Assembly: GCA_902728285.1 (NCBI GenBank)
Contig: CACVBU010001102.1
Span: forward strand, 2,188,335 to 2,252,334
Origin: Clytia hemisphaerica
Lineage: Eukaryota; Cnidaria; Hydrozoa; Leptothecata; Clytiidae
Length of the DNA stretch: 64,000 nt
Direction: 5' to 3'
Part shown: piece after piece, positions 30,779 to 42,311 of the stretch
How positions within the stretch are numbered: the first letter of the stretch is position 1
Layout of the letters: the number at the start of each line of letters is the position of its first letter
Program-made: the position numbers and the translations under genes
The notes under the pieces: model-generated
The model's database searches: none
Told to the model about the DNA's origin: nothing
What the model saw: the letters and a program-made list of their open reading frames with translations, nothing else

Positions 30779-33700
30779 CTAAAAAATCAAAATCAGTTGA
30801 TTACACTCTCTCGGGTACTTAATAAGCCCTCCCCCTGTGATGAAAAGAGGCAATCTAGCTTGTACTAAAAGACAGGCATCTATATGCGATAATTTGCCTT
30901 ACACCAACTTACAGACCTTAAGCGTAGACTTTTCGAAATTCTCAACAAAGTGTAGGGGTCAGAAAAGGTAAGAAAGACCGGTGTAAAAGATTTAGGGAAA
31001 ATACAAAGCTTGTATTTTTAGTGAAGTTTGCTTGTTGGACTGACATTTTTCTTGCGTGATGGCGTGATCAAGATTTTGGCATAATGCGTGATAAAGTAAA
31101 ACTTTTGGCGTTTTTTTAATCATTCAAGCTTACCGTTTCCTTTCGGTTGAACTTTACAGACGTCACACGTTTTCTTGCAGTTAGTTCTCATCCAGTTGCC
31201 AACCATACCAATCTCATTACAATCTCTAACATGTGGTTCGCACAGGGCTGGCACATTGTCCTTACAAACAGGGCAGTTATCACCCCATGGATCAGTCTTG
31301 GGTGTTAAGGCATCATCACAACATCCGAATTTTGTTTTCATACAATCAACAGGGAATCCAAGTTGACCTGTACATGAAAAGAAGAAAAAAATGAATACAC
31401 CTATAGAGGTTTTTCAGATTTTACCACAAAGTTACGTAAGTTTAAGGGGAATCCGCCATCAATGGAAGCAAACATTCGAATCTGTAGAGACGACTTCTTA
31501 CGCAAATTGAACGTTTGCTTCTTCAACTCTTAAAAAACTAAAAAAAATGAAGCTGTTACATTGATCAGTGCAATAAATGAAGCGCAACAGTGCAATAAAT
31601 GAAAATATGACGTTTATGCACTGTACTGTAATGTTACCAATCAGATTGCAGATATTTTACATGTCATGCGATAAGCGTAACTTATTCAACTCTTAAAAAA
31701 ACTCATATTAAGCTGTAATGTGTTATGAGGCTGGGTTAGAGTTTGCCAGGAAGAATTGAATGTAAAATGTCTGAGAACGTTGCATAGATTTTTTCATGGC
31801 CAAAGAATTTACGTCATTTTGTTCTTCCAGGCTTCTTCCAAACTGGTGAACTCTGAGAGCCAACGTAGAAGATAAATTTTGTGTTGATTAAAAGTATTGC
31901 TATAATTTTTATTTCAATTTCTATTTGGTTGAGTTGCAGGATGCTTTGAGGCCTATTTTCGCAACTGTAGACGCTTTCAATGAGCGCCCCGTCAGCACCT
32001 TGGACTGACTACCCAATTCCCCTTACATGACATGGGTTGACCCGGGCGAAGGTTCATTCACTTTACTTGCCAAGTGAACCACCGCGAGTGGAAGTCGAAC
32101 CTCAGTCGTCTGTGCAACAACCAAGGTCAATGACCACTATACCACAGCGCCTTCTCTAATGCAAGTATTAATTCCCCAAAGTGTAATGGAGTTGGGTTGG
32201 CGAAGTCAAGTGAATAAGAGTGCATAACAAAAGATAAATCTTGTGTTACTTTGAAGTACAGTTGACGCTCTTTAATTCGATTTTTGTCGAATAAGGGAGA
32301 GTATCAAATAGCGAAGCGTCGTTTATAAGAGTTTCTTGTTGACGGTGACTTTCAATGTTATCAAATAATGGAGCGCATCGAATAGTAGGGGGGTCATTTA
32401 TGAGAGTTTCTCGTTGATGTTAACTTTTAATGATATCGAATAGAAGAACGTCGAATTAGAGAGCATCAACTGTACACTATAATGTAAGTATTTTAAGTCC
32501 TCAAAGTGCGATGAAAAGGGGTTTAAAGGGATAATCAAATGGTTTGAGATATTTGGCCTGCAGAATGCTTATGTGGGCTTGAGTAAAACCTCCTAGTATT
32601 TTGAGTAACTATTTTCCAAAGTCGAGAGAGATATCACAATTTGAAATTTCTGAAAATGGGTCGCTCACATGGTTCTTACGTTGAAATTCTACTGTTTTCT
32701 TACTAAAAGTCAAAACTTGCAATTTAAATATCTCGACTTTGGAAAATATTTAGGCAAAAATATTCTGAGGTTTTGCTCAGGACAATTGAAAGATTACACA
32801 TGCCAAATATCTCAAACCATCTGATTATCCCTTCAATGTTAAGTGTATGTGAAGTGCATAAAAAACACATAAAAATAATTTTACCACAAAATCCACACGA
32901 TCGTTCGCAAAGGATCTCCATATCATCTTTCTCACAACTCATCCCATCTTTGATCAAAGTTCTACATTTGTGACTATCATAAATATCAATACAATTATCA
33001 ATGGAGTGTTGTAGATTGGTGTCGGGGTGTTCTGTCGTCGTTGTTGTCGCTGTCGTTGTTGTTGTTGGCTTTTGAGTCTTCCTTTCAGCCTTAGAGATCG
33101 ATTTCTGAGTCGCTTTTGGAGCCACTGTTAAAGGTTTTGGAGTCGCTTTTGGGCCGAGTGGATGATATGGTTCGTTAGCTTGATCAGGATGTATTTTGAT
33201 GTTTGTTTTAACTGGTGCTGGTTCTTCTTCAGTTTCTTTCTTTTGTAATTTTTGCCCCTGTGTTTTCAACAATTCTGCTTCACGAGTGATCAGTTCTATG
33301 GGAATAAAAAAATAACAGAATTTACATCTTCTAGACGGCCAATACAATATACAAATAAAAAAAGGGGATAGACCCTTAGATAAACCCTTGACCAAACTAT
33401 ATATCTGCCATAACTTATTTTAAAAGTGGTGCCCGCTAAGAACCCATTGCAGTGTTAAGAAATAACGTTGAACGGCGCTATATCAACAGAAGTATTGAAG
33501 TAGCTCTAGCGCTCTCGATTCATTACACCACTCTTAAGTAGTGCTACCATGAGGGTAGCACTTTTCAAAAAACTCTGATCTAAAGATTTTGCTTGGTCGG
33601 AATTGACCTCCATGGTATATATAAAAGTCGGTGATTTAAGCCAAGAACGGTGGCTTAAACGTATTAGTATCGTTGAATAAAAGTGTTGAGATTCGAGCAA

Positions 33701-33893
33701 TCAATGACGGGTATGCCAGGTATCTCTGAGTTAAAATGGATGCTAGACAGATAAAAAATTCCAAATACCATAAATAATCTCACTTACCTTTATCGACTAG
33801 CTTCTTAATTTTATCAAGATCACCATCTGACAATGACCAACACATGGTAACACAAGTCACCAGAAATATCAAAACAAACTGCATATTTGCCAT
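30576..33893 (-). CDS. secreted protein with three ShKT modules, four exons
   Basis: Hand-built minus-strand model: exons 33893-33788, 33295-32885, 31367-31134, 30778-30576. All junctions are GT-AG, all introns phase 1, total 954 nt, 317 residues, TAA stop at 30578-30576. Residues 1-20 are a signal peptide (hydrophobic FVLIFLVTCVTMCWS; a second ATG three codons in is an alternative start). Residues 36-135 are a lysine, proline and threonine-rich linker with TTTTTATTTTT (113-123), a likely O-glycosylated spacer. ShKT modules lie at 137-172, 204-243 (preceded by the FGCCDD segment) and 259-296. The protein is expected outside the cell; no enzyme domain is present. The gene is a paralogue of 18692-26711, in the opposite orientation and tail to tail with it. 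Intron 2 holds a SINE and a pogo-like MITE. Confidence 0.87.
31134..31367 (-). CDS. ShKT gene B exon 3, GCCDD plus second ShKT module
   Basis: 234 nt, residues 173-250. DCMKTKFGCCDD (cysteines 181, 188, 189), C204 and C207, then ShKT cysteines 207, 215, 222, 236, 240 and 243 with W-M-R-x-N-C-K-K-T-C. The whole composite is in one exon; gene A splits the same order into exons 7 and 8. Confidence 0.9.
31457..31526. repeat. small palindromic repeat, GGAAGCAAACGTTCGAATC type
   Basis: TGGAAGCAAACATTCGAATC and ACGCAAATTGAACGTTTGC are inverted. Second copy at 36340-36412. Lies in gene B intron 2. Confidence 0.6.
31906..32153 (-). mobile_element. tRNA-derived SINE (gene B intron 2)
   Basis: On the minus strand: GGCGCTGTGGTATAGTGG (A box), GAGGTTCGACTTCCACTCG (B box), core CCTTCGCCCGGGTCAACCCA ... 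GGGGAATTGGGTAGTCAG, tail CTCAACCAAATAGAA. Full-length copy. Confidence 0.9.
32262..32474. mobile_element. pogo/Tigger-like MITE (gene B intron 2)
   Basis: TA-CAGTTGACGCTCTTTAATTCG at the left, CGAATTAGAGAGCATCAACTG-TA at the right. GTTTATAAGAGTTTCTTGTTG and a second GAGAGTTTCTCGTTGATG form an internal duplication. Confidence 0.85.
32885..33295 (-). CDS. ShKT gene B exon 2, Thr-rich linker and first ShKT module
   Basis: 411 nt, residues 36-172. Linker with repeated PKAT (84-87, 95-98) and poly-Thr, then cysteines 137, 146, 156, 165, 169 and 172 in ShKT spacing, ending E-R-S-C-G-F-C. Acceptor CATAG, donor GTAAAA. The open frame extends past both splice sites, which inflates the raw ORF to 223 residues. 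Confidence 0.88.
33788..33893 (-). CDS. ShKT gene B exon 1, signal peptide
   Basis: Start ATG at 33893 (MANMQF). Cleavage is likely after CWS (residue 20). Ends with KLVDK and donor AAAG-GTAAGT, phase 1. The open frame continues upstream without a stop for 29 codons, but that part is basic and looks untranslated. Confidence 0.85.
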
Positions 33894-34611
33894 GATTTGT
33901 AAACTCAATAAAATGAATGTCTTTTGTTGACTTTTAATATGTTTCCTTTTAAAAGATTTGTTTTGCGTCCACTGAACCAATGATGGGCTTCAAGTTCTCA
34001 AACCTTCTTTTCCTTCAAATATTGTCACAGTAAAAATCTACAAATCCTCAAAACTCCTCTATAATTCTGTTTAATGTTGATTAAGCTTCGATCAACCAAC
34101 AATTTCTCAGCGAAAGTTTATCGAGATTCTAAATCAAGAGCTCCTAATTGAAAAAGTTCTTTATTTGTAATGTTTTCTTGATTAAAATCTTATATCTGTA
34201 AGAGAAAGAAATTTCGATGATAAAAATAGTCAAAACGCGTAATTGAGCTTGCATTTGCGTAATCAAAACAACCCCTTTTTCCTAACAGTACTATGGACAT
34301 TATCAAACTAAGTTTGAGGAACTTATCATGAAACTTTAAGTAAATCATGATAACCATGACGCGCCCAGTTTTTTAGAATTGTTTTCTTGTATTGTTTTCT
34401 CGAATGTCTCCTTAGGCTGCTTGCATCCACTAACGGATTCTTGCTCCTTCTGATTAGCATGTACCACCCCACAGCCACGGGCGCTTTTTATATTTTGAAA
34501 AAAACTTGCCATAGGAACTTCGCGTTATCTTTTGAGTCAGCGAAGAAGAGTCTGGTACAGGCTACTTCTAGAAACACTACCTGCAGTTTTGTACAGGTCT
34601 GCGATTTGGAC
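33894..34611. other. gene B upstream region
   Basis: Contains the presumed 5' UTR and promoter of ShKT gene B. No clear TATA element found. The short plus frame at 34387-34614 has no domain. Confidence 0.4.
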
Positions 34612-34679
34612 TAATGTCTCTTTAACTCGAACAAATTTGTGTTCCTCGCGGGTGCTCGAGTTATGGAGACTCCACTGTA
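34612..34679. mobile_element. short pogo/Tigger-like MITE, CTTTAACTCGAA subtype
   Basis: TAATGTCTCTTTAACTCGAA ... GTGCTCGAGTTATGGAGAC then TCCACTG-TA. Same subtype as 20389-20562, internally deleted. Confidence 0.7.
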
Positions 34680-36339
34680 CAATCAATTAGTTAAACGACT
34701 GAGTCTTGATAACTTGAAGGAACGCCAAAGAGAAACCAGTTATCATTCGAATCATCGAATGAAGAGTCAAATATAGGCAAATTAGTTTAAGATCAGAAAA
34801 AAACGATTGGGTTGTAGGTACATTCAAATGGCGAGTGGCGTCCGAGAGAAAGAAAAACTCATTATGAAATCAAATGTAAGATTATTAATACCTGCATCCA
34901 TAAAATAAGCCCTCAAGTCCTTAAAAGCGAAAAGCGAACACCAGACTTATGTGATAAATACAAATCAATAAAGGGCCCTACAAGAGATAAAACACCTGGA
35001 GAATGTTACGAATTTTACTACGTAATTTGACTGCTATGAAATGCATTCTTTATTCAAAAACATTAGAAGCTATGTCGTAACTTCACTATTTCGAGCATCT
35101 CTCTCAAGCTAAGTGTATACAAATAAAGGAGTCATTTTAAATTTTAAACCCATTTCAGAAGGTTTTTCAAACCAAATTAAAACCAGCATGCTATGAGAGA
35201 CTAAATGTTACATACGGCTTGTAATACAATAACTTCCCTGGAATATAAGAAAAACTCTGCAGGAAAGGGTGGACAGGGTCATAAACATAATGACAGCTTG
35301 ACTAAGAGATTTCGAATATAAGACTTGTTGTTATTCTTGATTGACAACCGATACTGACCTATCAAATGTCAATCAATTTTTGTATTTTTTGTCCACACTA
35401 TCTGTTATATAAATCGACGACTACCCTGTATCGACCCAATATACTCACTCCATTTTTAAGTCAAACTTCGCTTCAATTTTCACGTGTTACCACAGGTTAA
35501 TACGAAGGTTTTTTCAAGGATTCTTGAACATGACCAATTTTTGTAAACGCAAAACCGCAATAAAAACACGGCGCGCGATGGTCAGGAGCAGGGTATTCAC
35601 AGGTCAGCACAAGTAAAATTTCGCGCCTCAAGTCATAGCCATAAACAAGAGATTTAAAAAAATGTCTTAAATATTACTATCAAACCAACACCAAAACTTT
35701 AGTGGAAAAAGCAACCTCTTTATAACATTACTAACACAGAGCGCAGCGAGAGTAAAAAATTCTAAAAATTCACACTTTCTTAAAGATTTCAACTGTCTCT
35801 ATCGATTACCATTTTAGGGGAAAATTCTTAAAATAAAAGACTTTGACAACAAAATTGAATAAAGGAAATGAGCAAAAATAAGTTAAGCCAACACAAGTGA
35901 CAATCGACTTCCGGATTTAGGCCAAGTTACAAGCAAATAAGCTTATGCAGGGAGTAATACAAATAGATACAAAGCTACCTTTGGAGTGACTGAATATCTG
36001 TGTGTACAAACATAAAAATTCGTAGTCTAGTACTGAATCAAAACTGTAAAGCGATGAAATCAGTACAGTGTACTTATTGACTTATTGAGTCGTAATAAAA
36101 CTTTTCTCTGTACTGACCTAAAATGTATCCCACTTGAGAAAATTAAACTGTATCTAAACCATAAATTCAAACCATTATCTCATTAAACTTGCGCAAAACG
36201 CGGTAAAAGCTCAGTCTAATATAAGTTTACAAAGTAGAATCTTTTTAATTGAAAACAAACCTATGAAATAATCACTGTAAACACTTAACAATCGAATAAA
36301 GGTTTTTCACTGCTCTGTCAGGTTGCGTATTCCTACCAT
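34680..36339. other. intergenic, no gene recognised
   Basis: AT-rich, no open frame of note and no repeat recognised. Confidence 0.5.
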
Positions 36340-36412
36340 TATGGAAGCAAACGTTCGAATCTGTAAGAGCGATCCCTTACGCAAATCGAACGTTACCTAA
36401 CATAATGGCGGA
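36340..36412. repeat. small palindromic repeat, second copy
   Basis: TGGAAGCAAACGTTCGAATC and ACGCAAATCGAACGTTACC; compare 31457-31526. Confidence 0.6.
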
Positions 36413-36744
36413 AGTTACGTAAGTTACGTAAGTCTTTATTATAGCATGTAGAAACTTTCAAAATATCAAGATATAAGAAATGGAATCAAAAAAAATATTC
36501 TGAACTGTGTCGACATCTCTCATCTAATTCCGACACCCTTCTTTGGGAATAATACGAAGGTCAGATTAAAACTATATTTTTTTGCTTAGCGGTCAGAGAG
36601 AAAGAATTTGCCAATTAGTGATACCAACCTTATCCTATTATTCCTATCTCTAAAAAGAAGGGTGTTGTAATGAGGGATGAAGGAAGTAGACATTAGACCA
36701 TCTAACAGAACGAGATGGGAATTGCCGGGGTAGCTATCTAACAC

Positions 36745-36970
36745 CCCTGTGTCACAGACCCGCTGGGACCCAAGTAAATACGCTTGAATTTCAGCCTCAA
36801 TGGGAAATTGACTTTGATTTCATCTCCACTCGAGATTCCATGTTTAAAAAATGTACTCCAAAACAATCCCCACTGCGTTTTTTAACCTTGGAACAATAGA
36901 ATTTCTATCCCCATTAGGATTTCAATATTTTTCAATTTCATTAAATTTTTATCCCCACTGAGGAAAAAAG
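36745..36970. mobile_element. MITE fragment, CACCYCTGTSTCA end
   Basis: TAACACCCCTGTGTCACAG ... AAATTTTTATCCCCACTGAGG parallels 19143-19360 in order; the right terminus is lost. Confidence 0.55.
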
Positions 36971-38178
36971 TAAAATACTCTTAAACTTAAAATAATCATA
37001 ACTCTTTACCTAAACTAAAACCATAACATTCCTTTCTCGACCAGTAAACGAGTAAACTAAAAAAACTCCCTTCAAAAGCTTCGAAACAATATGCCACAAA
37101 CAACAATCAATAAATTTTTTGACAACTATCTAAAAAGATGACATTAGTATAAAATGACAAGGAGAAACTAAAAAAAATGACGAAGAGATAAAAAACATAT
37201 ATAGAACAACAAGTCAGCACTGATGGCCAAGAAAAATCAAAAGTCAAACACAAAACAAAATTGATTGTAGAAAAAAAACATTATAAGGTAAATAGACAAA
37301 AACAAAAAAATGATTGAACAAATATAGCACTAAAATGCCCCATCTGAGCGATTGAAAATCCGTCCATTGTCAATTACTAGTTAATCTTTGATGGACAATT
37401 TTACAAGCTTTCTACTGATTTGATTAGGCGAGTGAACTACGTGTTGGCTTTAACAAAGGTGATACCTATCTTGTAAAATACTTCAGATTCCATACCACAT
37501 AAGCCCACATACTAAAAAATCCCTTCACACATTCAAAACAAAAAAGATTGCATAGCTAAGAATTAAAAAACCTGAACAAAAAGAAGTATATTCAACAGAT
37601 CTATACTTAATCGCTCTAAACATTCCCTTTTTAATCCATTTTTTTTTCGATCAATTATATTTATCACATCAGGAGGGCCATCAGTAATAAAAATGACTGC
37701 AATTAATCTCTGAGATGGAGTACAGCCATTCACCTTATAAGACAAAACCTAGATACCTCAAACTTGAAACCTCCATCACATAGCAACTAAACTCCCGGCA
37801 TCAAGCTCGAACAACATTTTCCCAAAGATGAAAGCAACACATGACCATATTTAGCAAGAAATACTCCATATCCAACTTCCCCATTTGGTTTCACTAAAGA
37901 ATTCCTAAAATCACTGACATAGTGAAATTTCATTGACATTATCAAAAAAACAACTATTTTTTTCCCATATTTTAGGACTAACTATTTATGAATGTCAACT
38001 TTTTGAGGGATTTACGTGTAGACCTTAACACGGAAATTGCTTCCCCCGTTTTGAATAGATTAACAAAATATTAAGTGAAATCCTTTGGAAAACATATACT
38101 AGCAGGTCCTCTCTTTATAAGTGATCAAAAGAGGGAGCAAACTAATAGTGATGACAATGCAAAAATACAAAAAACTTG
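36971..38178. other. intergenic, no gene recognised
   Basis: Very AT-rich, with many A-runs. One short minus frame (37563-37745) without domain features. Confidence 0.5.
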
Positions 38179-38341
38179 CAGTTGATACTCTCTAATTTGA
38201 CGTCTCACTATTCGAGACGTTCCGTCATTCAATAATATTGAAAATCAATGTCAACACGAAGCTCTCTACTATAAGATATGCTCCCTTTGTTCGATTAAAA
38301 CACATTCCACTTCAAAATCGAATTAGAGAGCGTCAACTGTA
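38179..38341. mobile_element. pogo/Tigger-like MITE
   Basis: CAGTTGATACTCTCTAATTTG at the left; CGAATTAGAGAGCGTCAACTG-TA at the right. Confidence 0.8.
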
Positions 38342-38596
38342 TTTTTGAAAGCGATCCCACGCAAAATTTAGAGCTCATTCTCTTTCAGAGCTAATTATGG
38401 CTAGACGGTGTTATGTCTAAAGATTCACATTTTTGCTTTGCAATTAAAAGGTATCCCGCTATGGATAGTTAGATACAACTATGACTCGTGTATCATTCTT
38501 GAAAATCCACTAAAATATCAATGTCACCGCAGGGTAATATGAACAAAATTTCGGGACGAGATGGAGTTTTTACAAGCTTATTTGAAGTAATAAAAA

Positions 38597-38797
38597 TGAC
38601 CCCCCCCTGGAATTCCAGCAAGTCAGGCTTAAACCCCTCTGGAATTCTGAATTTTAATAGAATTTAAAAGGCTACCCCCATGGAATTACAGTTATTTTTG
38701 ACAGATTTTTGTATCTCCCTATGGAATTTCGCCACATATCAAACTTTACCCCCTCGAAACGGGGGTAGGGTATACGGTTTTTTTCTGGAAAAGCCCA
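38597..38797. mobile_element. MITE-like element with CCCTGGAATT motifs
   Basis: GACCCCCCCCTGGAATTCC, CCCCTCTGGAATTC, CCCCCATGGAATTAC, CTCCCTATGGAATTTC, then TTCTGGAAAAGCCCATT. Related to 18124-18386. Confidence 0.55.
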
Positions 38798-39264
38798 TTC
38801 CTCTAATCATTCTTACTATCCGAAACTATTTCAGGGATGCTGGTACAAGCCTAAATTAAAGTTAAACGATTTTATCAAGTCTTAAACTCAAATTTATTGC
38901 CAATAAGTGCGTAGTGTAACGATTATATTACTCTGTGATCCAAAAAGCTCTGCCTCGATTCCAAAAAAAAATATCTTGTAATACTCTCTAAAAGGTGGAC
39001 GGTAAAGCCTATACCCATTATTTGACGATTGCTGGTAGAGTAGGATTCATCCTCTGATTGATATGAACTTTAACTCGTCCAAGAATCGTATAATCTAATG
39101 GAAACTCTATCTCTGGTATTGAACAGTTTTTACTTTTGGCAAATGCCAATTAAATAAGAAGCCTGTTCTGGAAGTCGTATCGGGTTGTATTGAATTTCGA
39201 GGTTTTGAAGATGTTTTATCCATCGTTTTTGACCACGTGATCAAAACCCGTACTAGAGAGATAT
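38798..39264. other. intergenic, no gene recognised
   Basis: No coding signal or recognised repeat. Confidence 0.5.
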
Positions 39265-39506
39265 ATTCATGATATGCACCATTGCAATGTCTTCTGACAT
39301 TACATCACAGACCCAATTCATGATATGCACCATTGCAATGTCTTCACGCGTCGCATTGCGTAACATTACGTAATGCGTTCTTGCCGCCATGTTGGGTTGA
39401 ATAAAAAATCCGCGGGAAAATATTTTTATAAAATCAGTCAATACGTCACTTTCAACCAATCAGCTGTTGGGTCCGTGGAAGACATTGCAATGTTGCATAT
39501 CATGAG
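39265..39506. mobile_element. palindromic MITE with duplicated left end
   Basis: ATTCATGATATGCACCATTG then CAATGTCTTC occurs twice (39265 and 39316), and its complement GAAGACATTGCAATG then TTGCATATCATGA ends at 39505. Short frames on both strands (39253-39459, 39373-39588) are the two readings of this element. Confidence 0.75.
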
Positions 39507-40243
39507 TCGATATTTTTGGGTTAGAATGGCAATGCGATGTCCCATCATCTATACGACTGTAGATTGTTCAACGATATTAGTCACGTGACCAAATTGATAA
39601 CAGAACTTTGAAATAAATCTACAGACAAAATATGTCTACACAATAGACAGCTCCAAGCTTTTAGGCATATTACTCTTAGTAGGAGTTTTACGCTCAAAAC
39701 AAAGGAAGATATGACGTAATCTACAGACAAATATGTATATCTTAAGCAACAGCCTGAAGCGTAAGACAACTTAGGCTCAAAATGGCGACGATGGGTATCG
39801 AATAAAGACAGAGACAGTCAGTCGATAAGCTGAGTGCCAATTCAATTTAGCTCATTATTTATTTTTTGTTGTATTCTTAAATAGAATCAAATAGCTTCGT
39901 ACATGTTTGAATCAAGCTAATCAACCGATGTAATCGACATGTAATTATCGTCCTATGGTAATAGGCTAACCTCTAATTAGCCGGTAGATTTTGTTTAACT
40001 CGTTTAAGACTTACTTTTAGATTTAAAGAAATATTTCTCTTTCCCTTTCTACCTCAGAATAGAGTCTGCTTCTAACTGAACCATTGACTTCCAAGCCCGA
40101 AGGGCTAGACTTGAGACTCGTGGATGGGAAATGAAATCACTTATTTCCCATCCAGAATGCCCGCCCTTTCTAACTCTGTAACAGTTGCCCAAGGAACGAC
40201 TTGTATAGATCATGGTTGATTGGGGAGAACGAATTAGCCCTTT
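39507..40243. other. intergenic, no gene recognised
   Basis: Contains CCCGAAGGGCTAGACTT (40097), also found at 16884, and GACAAATATGT-type short inverted motifs. No gene. Confidence 0.4.
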
Positions 40244-40331
40244 TTACTGTCCTCAATTCTACGGGTCAAAACTGCAATTTATTCCGCTTGACTGAGCTCC
40301 ACCGTCCTCAAAAGTGCAAATACATAAGCTC
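40244..40331. mobile_element. partial MITE, CGAGTTTATGTAT type
   Basis: TTTTTACTGTCCTCAATTCT ... CACCGTCCTCAAAAGTGC then AAATACATAAGCTC matches the right half of 25288-25481. Confidence 0.65.
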
Positions 40332-41133
40332 ACTAATAATGAAGGAACTAGGTTCGAATGGTCCAGACAGGTGGACATGAGAAAAATGAATTCAGATGCA
40401 TGATACTGATCTTGGCAAAAGCAAAATAGGTACTTTCTTTAAAAAATATCTCAAGGATATCCCATAGTCTGAATAATATCAAGAACAGTGATATGCCATA
40501 ATAGAGTGTGCAAAGGCTTCTTTTTTGTTCGAAGATTTTGACCTATGCAATTATCCAACCATCGACCCAACAAACCAGTAAAACCTTAAGATCAAAAAGA
40601 AAAGCTTCAAGAACAAGGGAGTTTATGGAGTTTGAGGTTTTCCTTATCATATTATTTCAATGACTAGTTGAATATACAGAGAAATGTTTCTTCTCAAATT
40701 ATTTGACATGTTTCTTAAGATGACATGACAACTTTCCTTTGGGACAATCAATATATGAATGTAACGAGACCCCCAAATTTGGAACTGAGACTCCTTTATC
40801 TCGGGTTAAAATGATTGAGAGGTTGAAGATGTAATGACGTGTTTCCCAAACAACTGAAACTCCAATCAAAATATTTTGTAGTTTGAAAGATAATATTGGT
40901 AGTTTAGGTTAGTTTTGTTATGTATGGAAAGAATGAAAGATTTTGCGTCAAACAGATTTTCAAGATTAGTTGAATGTCACACAAGAGCACACTGGACCTG
41001 TTCACTATCATATCAAAATAACCATAGAAAATCATAGATAATAAATCACAGAAGAGTAGACGGCGAAAATTACGCTTTTTTATCGAATGGTGTTTCTCCA
41101 TGCTACCATTCATATTCTTAGCTCAATGTTCAC
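40332..41133. other. intergenic, no gene recognised
   Basis: AT-rich. The minus frame 40904-41113 has no domain. Confidence 0.5.
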
Positions 41134-41245
41134 GTAATACAATAATGACCGGTTTGCGAGGGCTGTACTGAGAAGTATTGCCCGAGGTCAAGTAACGACC
41201 AAGCTTGCGAGTACAGCCGAAAAAAACGGTCATTATTGTATTTGT
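41134..41245. mobile_element. 112-bp palindromic MITE
   Basis: GTAATACAATAATGACCGGTTT at the left and AAACGGTCATTATTGTATTT at the right are inverted repeats; GCTGTACT and AGTACAGC inside extend the hairpin. Confidence 0.75.
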
Positions 41246-42311
41246 TAACCGTTTCCTTCAACTTCGATTGATTTTTCGGGCTTCATACAAAAAAAATTGT
41301 TTTATTCTCTGACGTCAAAAATGAAAATTGAGACAAATGATGTCAACGTGTTCATTTTCCTTTGAAAAACCTGACGTCACAATGAATTTTCCTAACGATG
41401 GGTAACTCTGTGCAGTGTAGGCCCGTCATCATGCGAAAAGAACCAATTGCATTGCGCAAAAAGCCGTGTAGCCTATCTCTATCCAAACACGCGATTTTTT
41501 GATAGTTACAGACGGAACGGTGTCGAGGAAAAAGCCGTGCTCATCTGGTACAGGCAAAAAGCCGTGTAGCCCGCTTCGAAAAAGTAACCGGTTCACATAC
41601 GCGATACACCTTTATAAAACGTGCTGCTGACCCAAGTGACAAAAAACCATGAAATTCTAAACAAAAAGATATTTCGAGTGTTGAATTAGCAGACACTGAG
41701 AACGGCAGAAGCTTAATTATCTCAATTCTTACTCCCCAAACTTTCAAAAGAATTGCAACTCATCTAGTTCAGTGCATTTGATAACTAAAAAATCTAATTC
41801 AGCGCGTTTTTTAAATAAACATCAAAAGCAAACATTTGAGAGAAATTAACCAATCATTAAACCATCAATCGTGATTATTGAATTGTCCAATCATTGGATC
41901 AGAGGAACATCCAATGTCAACTAAAATTTGGTAATATCTATCTTTAAATTTTGGACTATTTGAACAGTATTAAATTCAAAAAAACATCATAAGGTTTTAA
42001 TTTCATGTAATTTTAAGGAATTTAAAGACTTCCTTTGTTGGTTTTGACAAAATTTTGCCTCGAATTTCCTTTTAATAAAATTGTTCTTAGAAAAAAGCAC
42101 ACATAAGAGGCGAACTTCAAGTAAAATTAGGCAGCGTTAATGGTTAACAATCCAGTGAATTCGACGATATCTTTGATTCTCTTTTGCGTACGATAGGCGG
42201 AAAAATTTCATCCAAAAATAATTCAAGTCAAATCAATTCCATTATAGTCGGTCGGTAAGACATATTCCTTTATATGGTTCATAGTTAATTCTGATTTAAA
42301 TTCTCAGCCTT
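41246..42311. other. intergenic, no gene recognised
   Basis: GCCGTGTAGCC occurs at 41463 and 41563, a short local repeat. Otherwise AT-rich. Confidence 0.45.

Noticed and set aside
32724-33395. 223-codon single-exon gene on the minus strand
   Set aside because: Only 32885-33295 is exon 2 of ShKT gene B. The extra N- and C-terminal parts are intron read-through; acceptor CATAG and donor GTAAAA bound the exon and phase 1 fits its neighbours.
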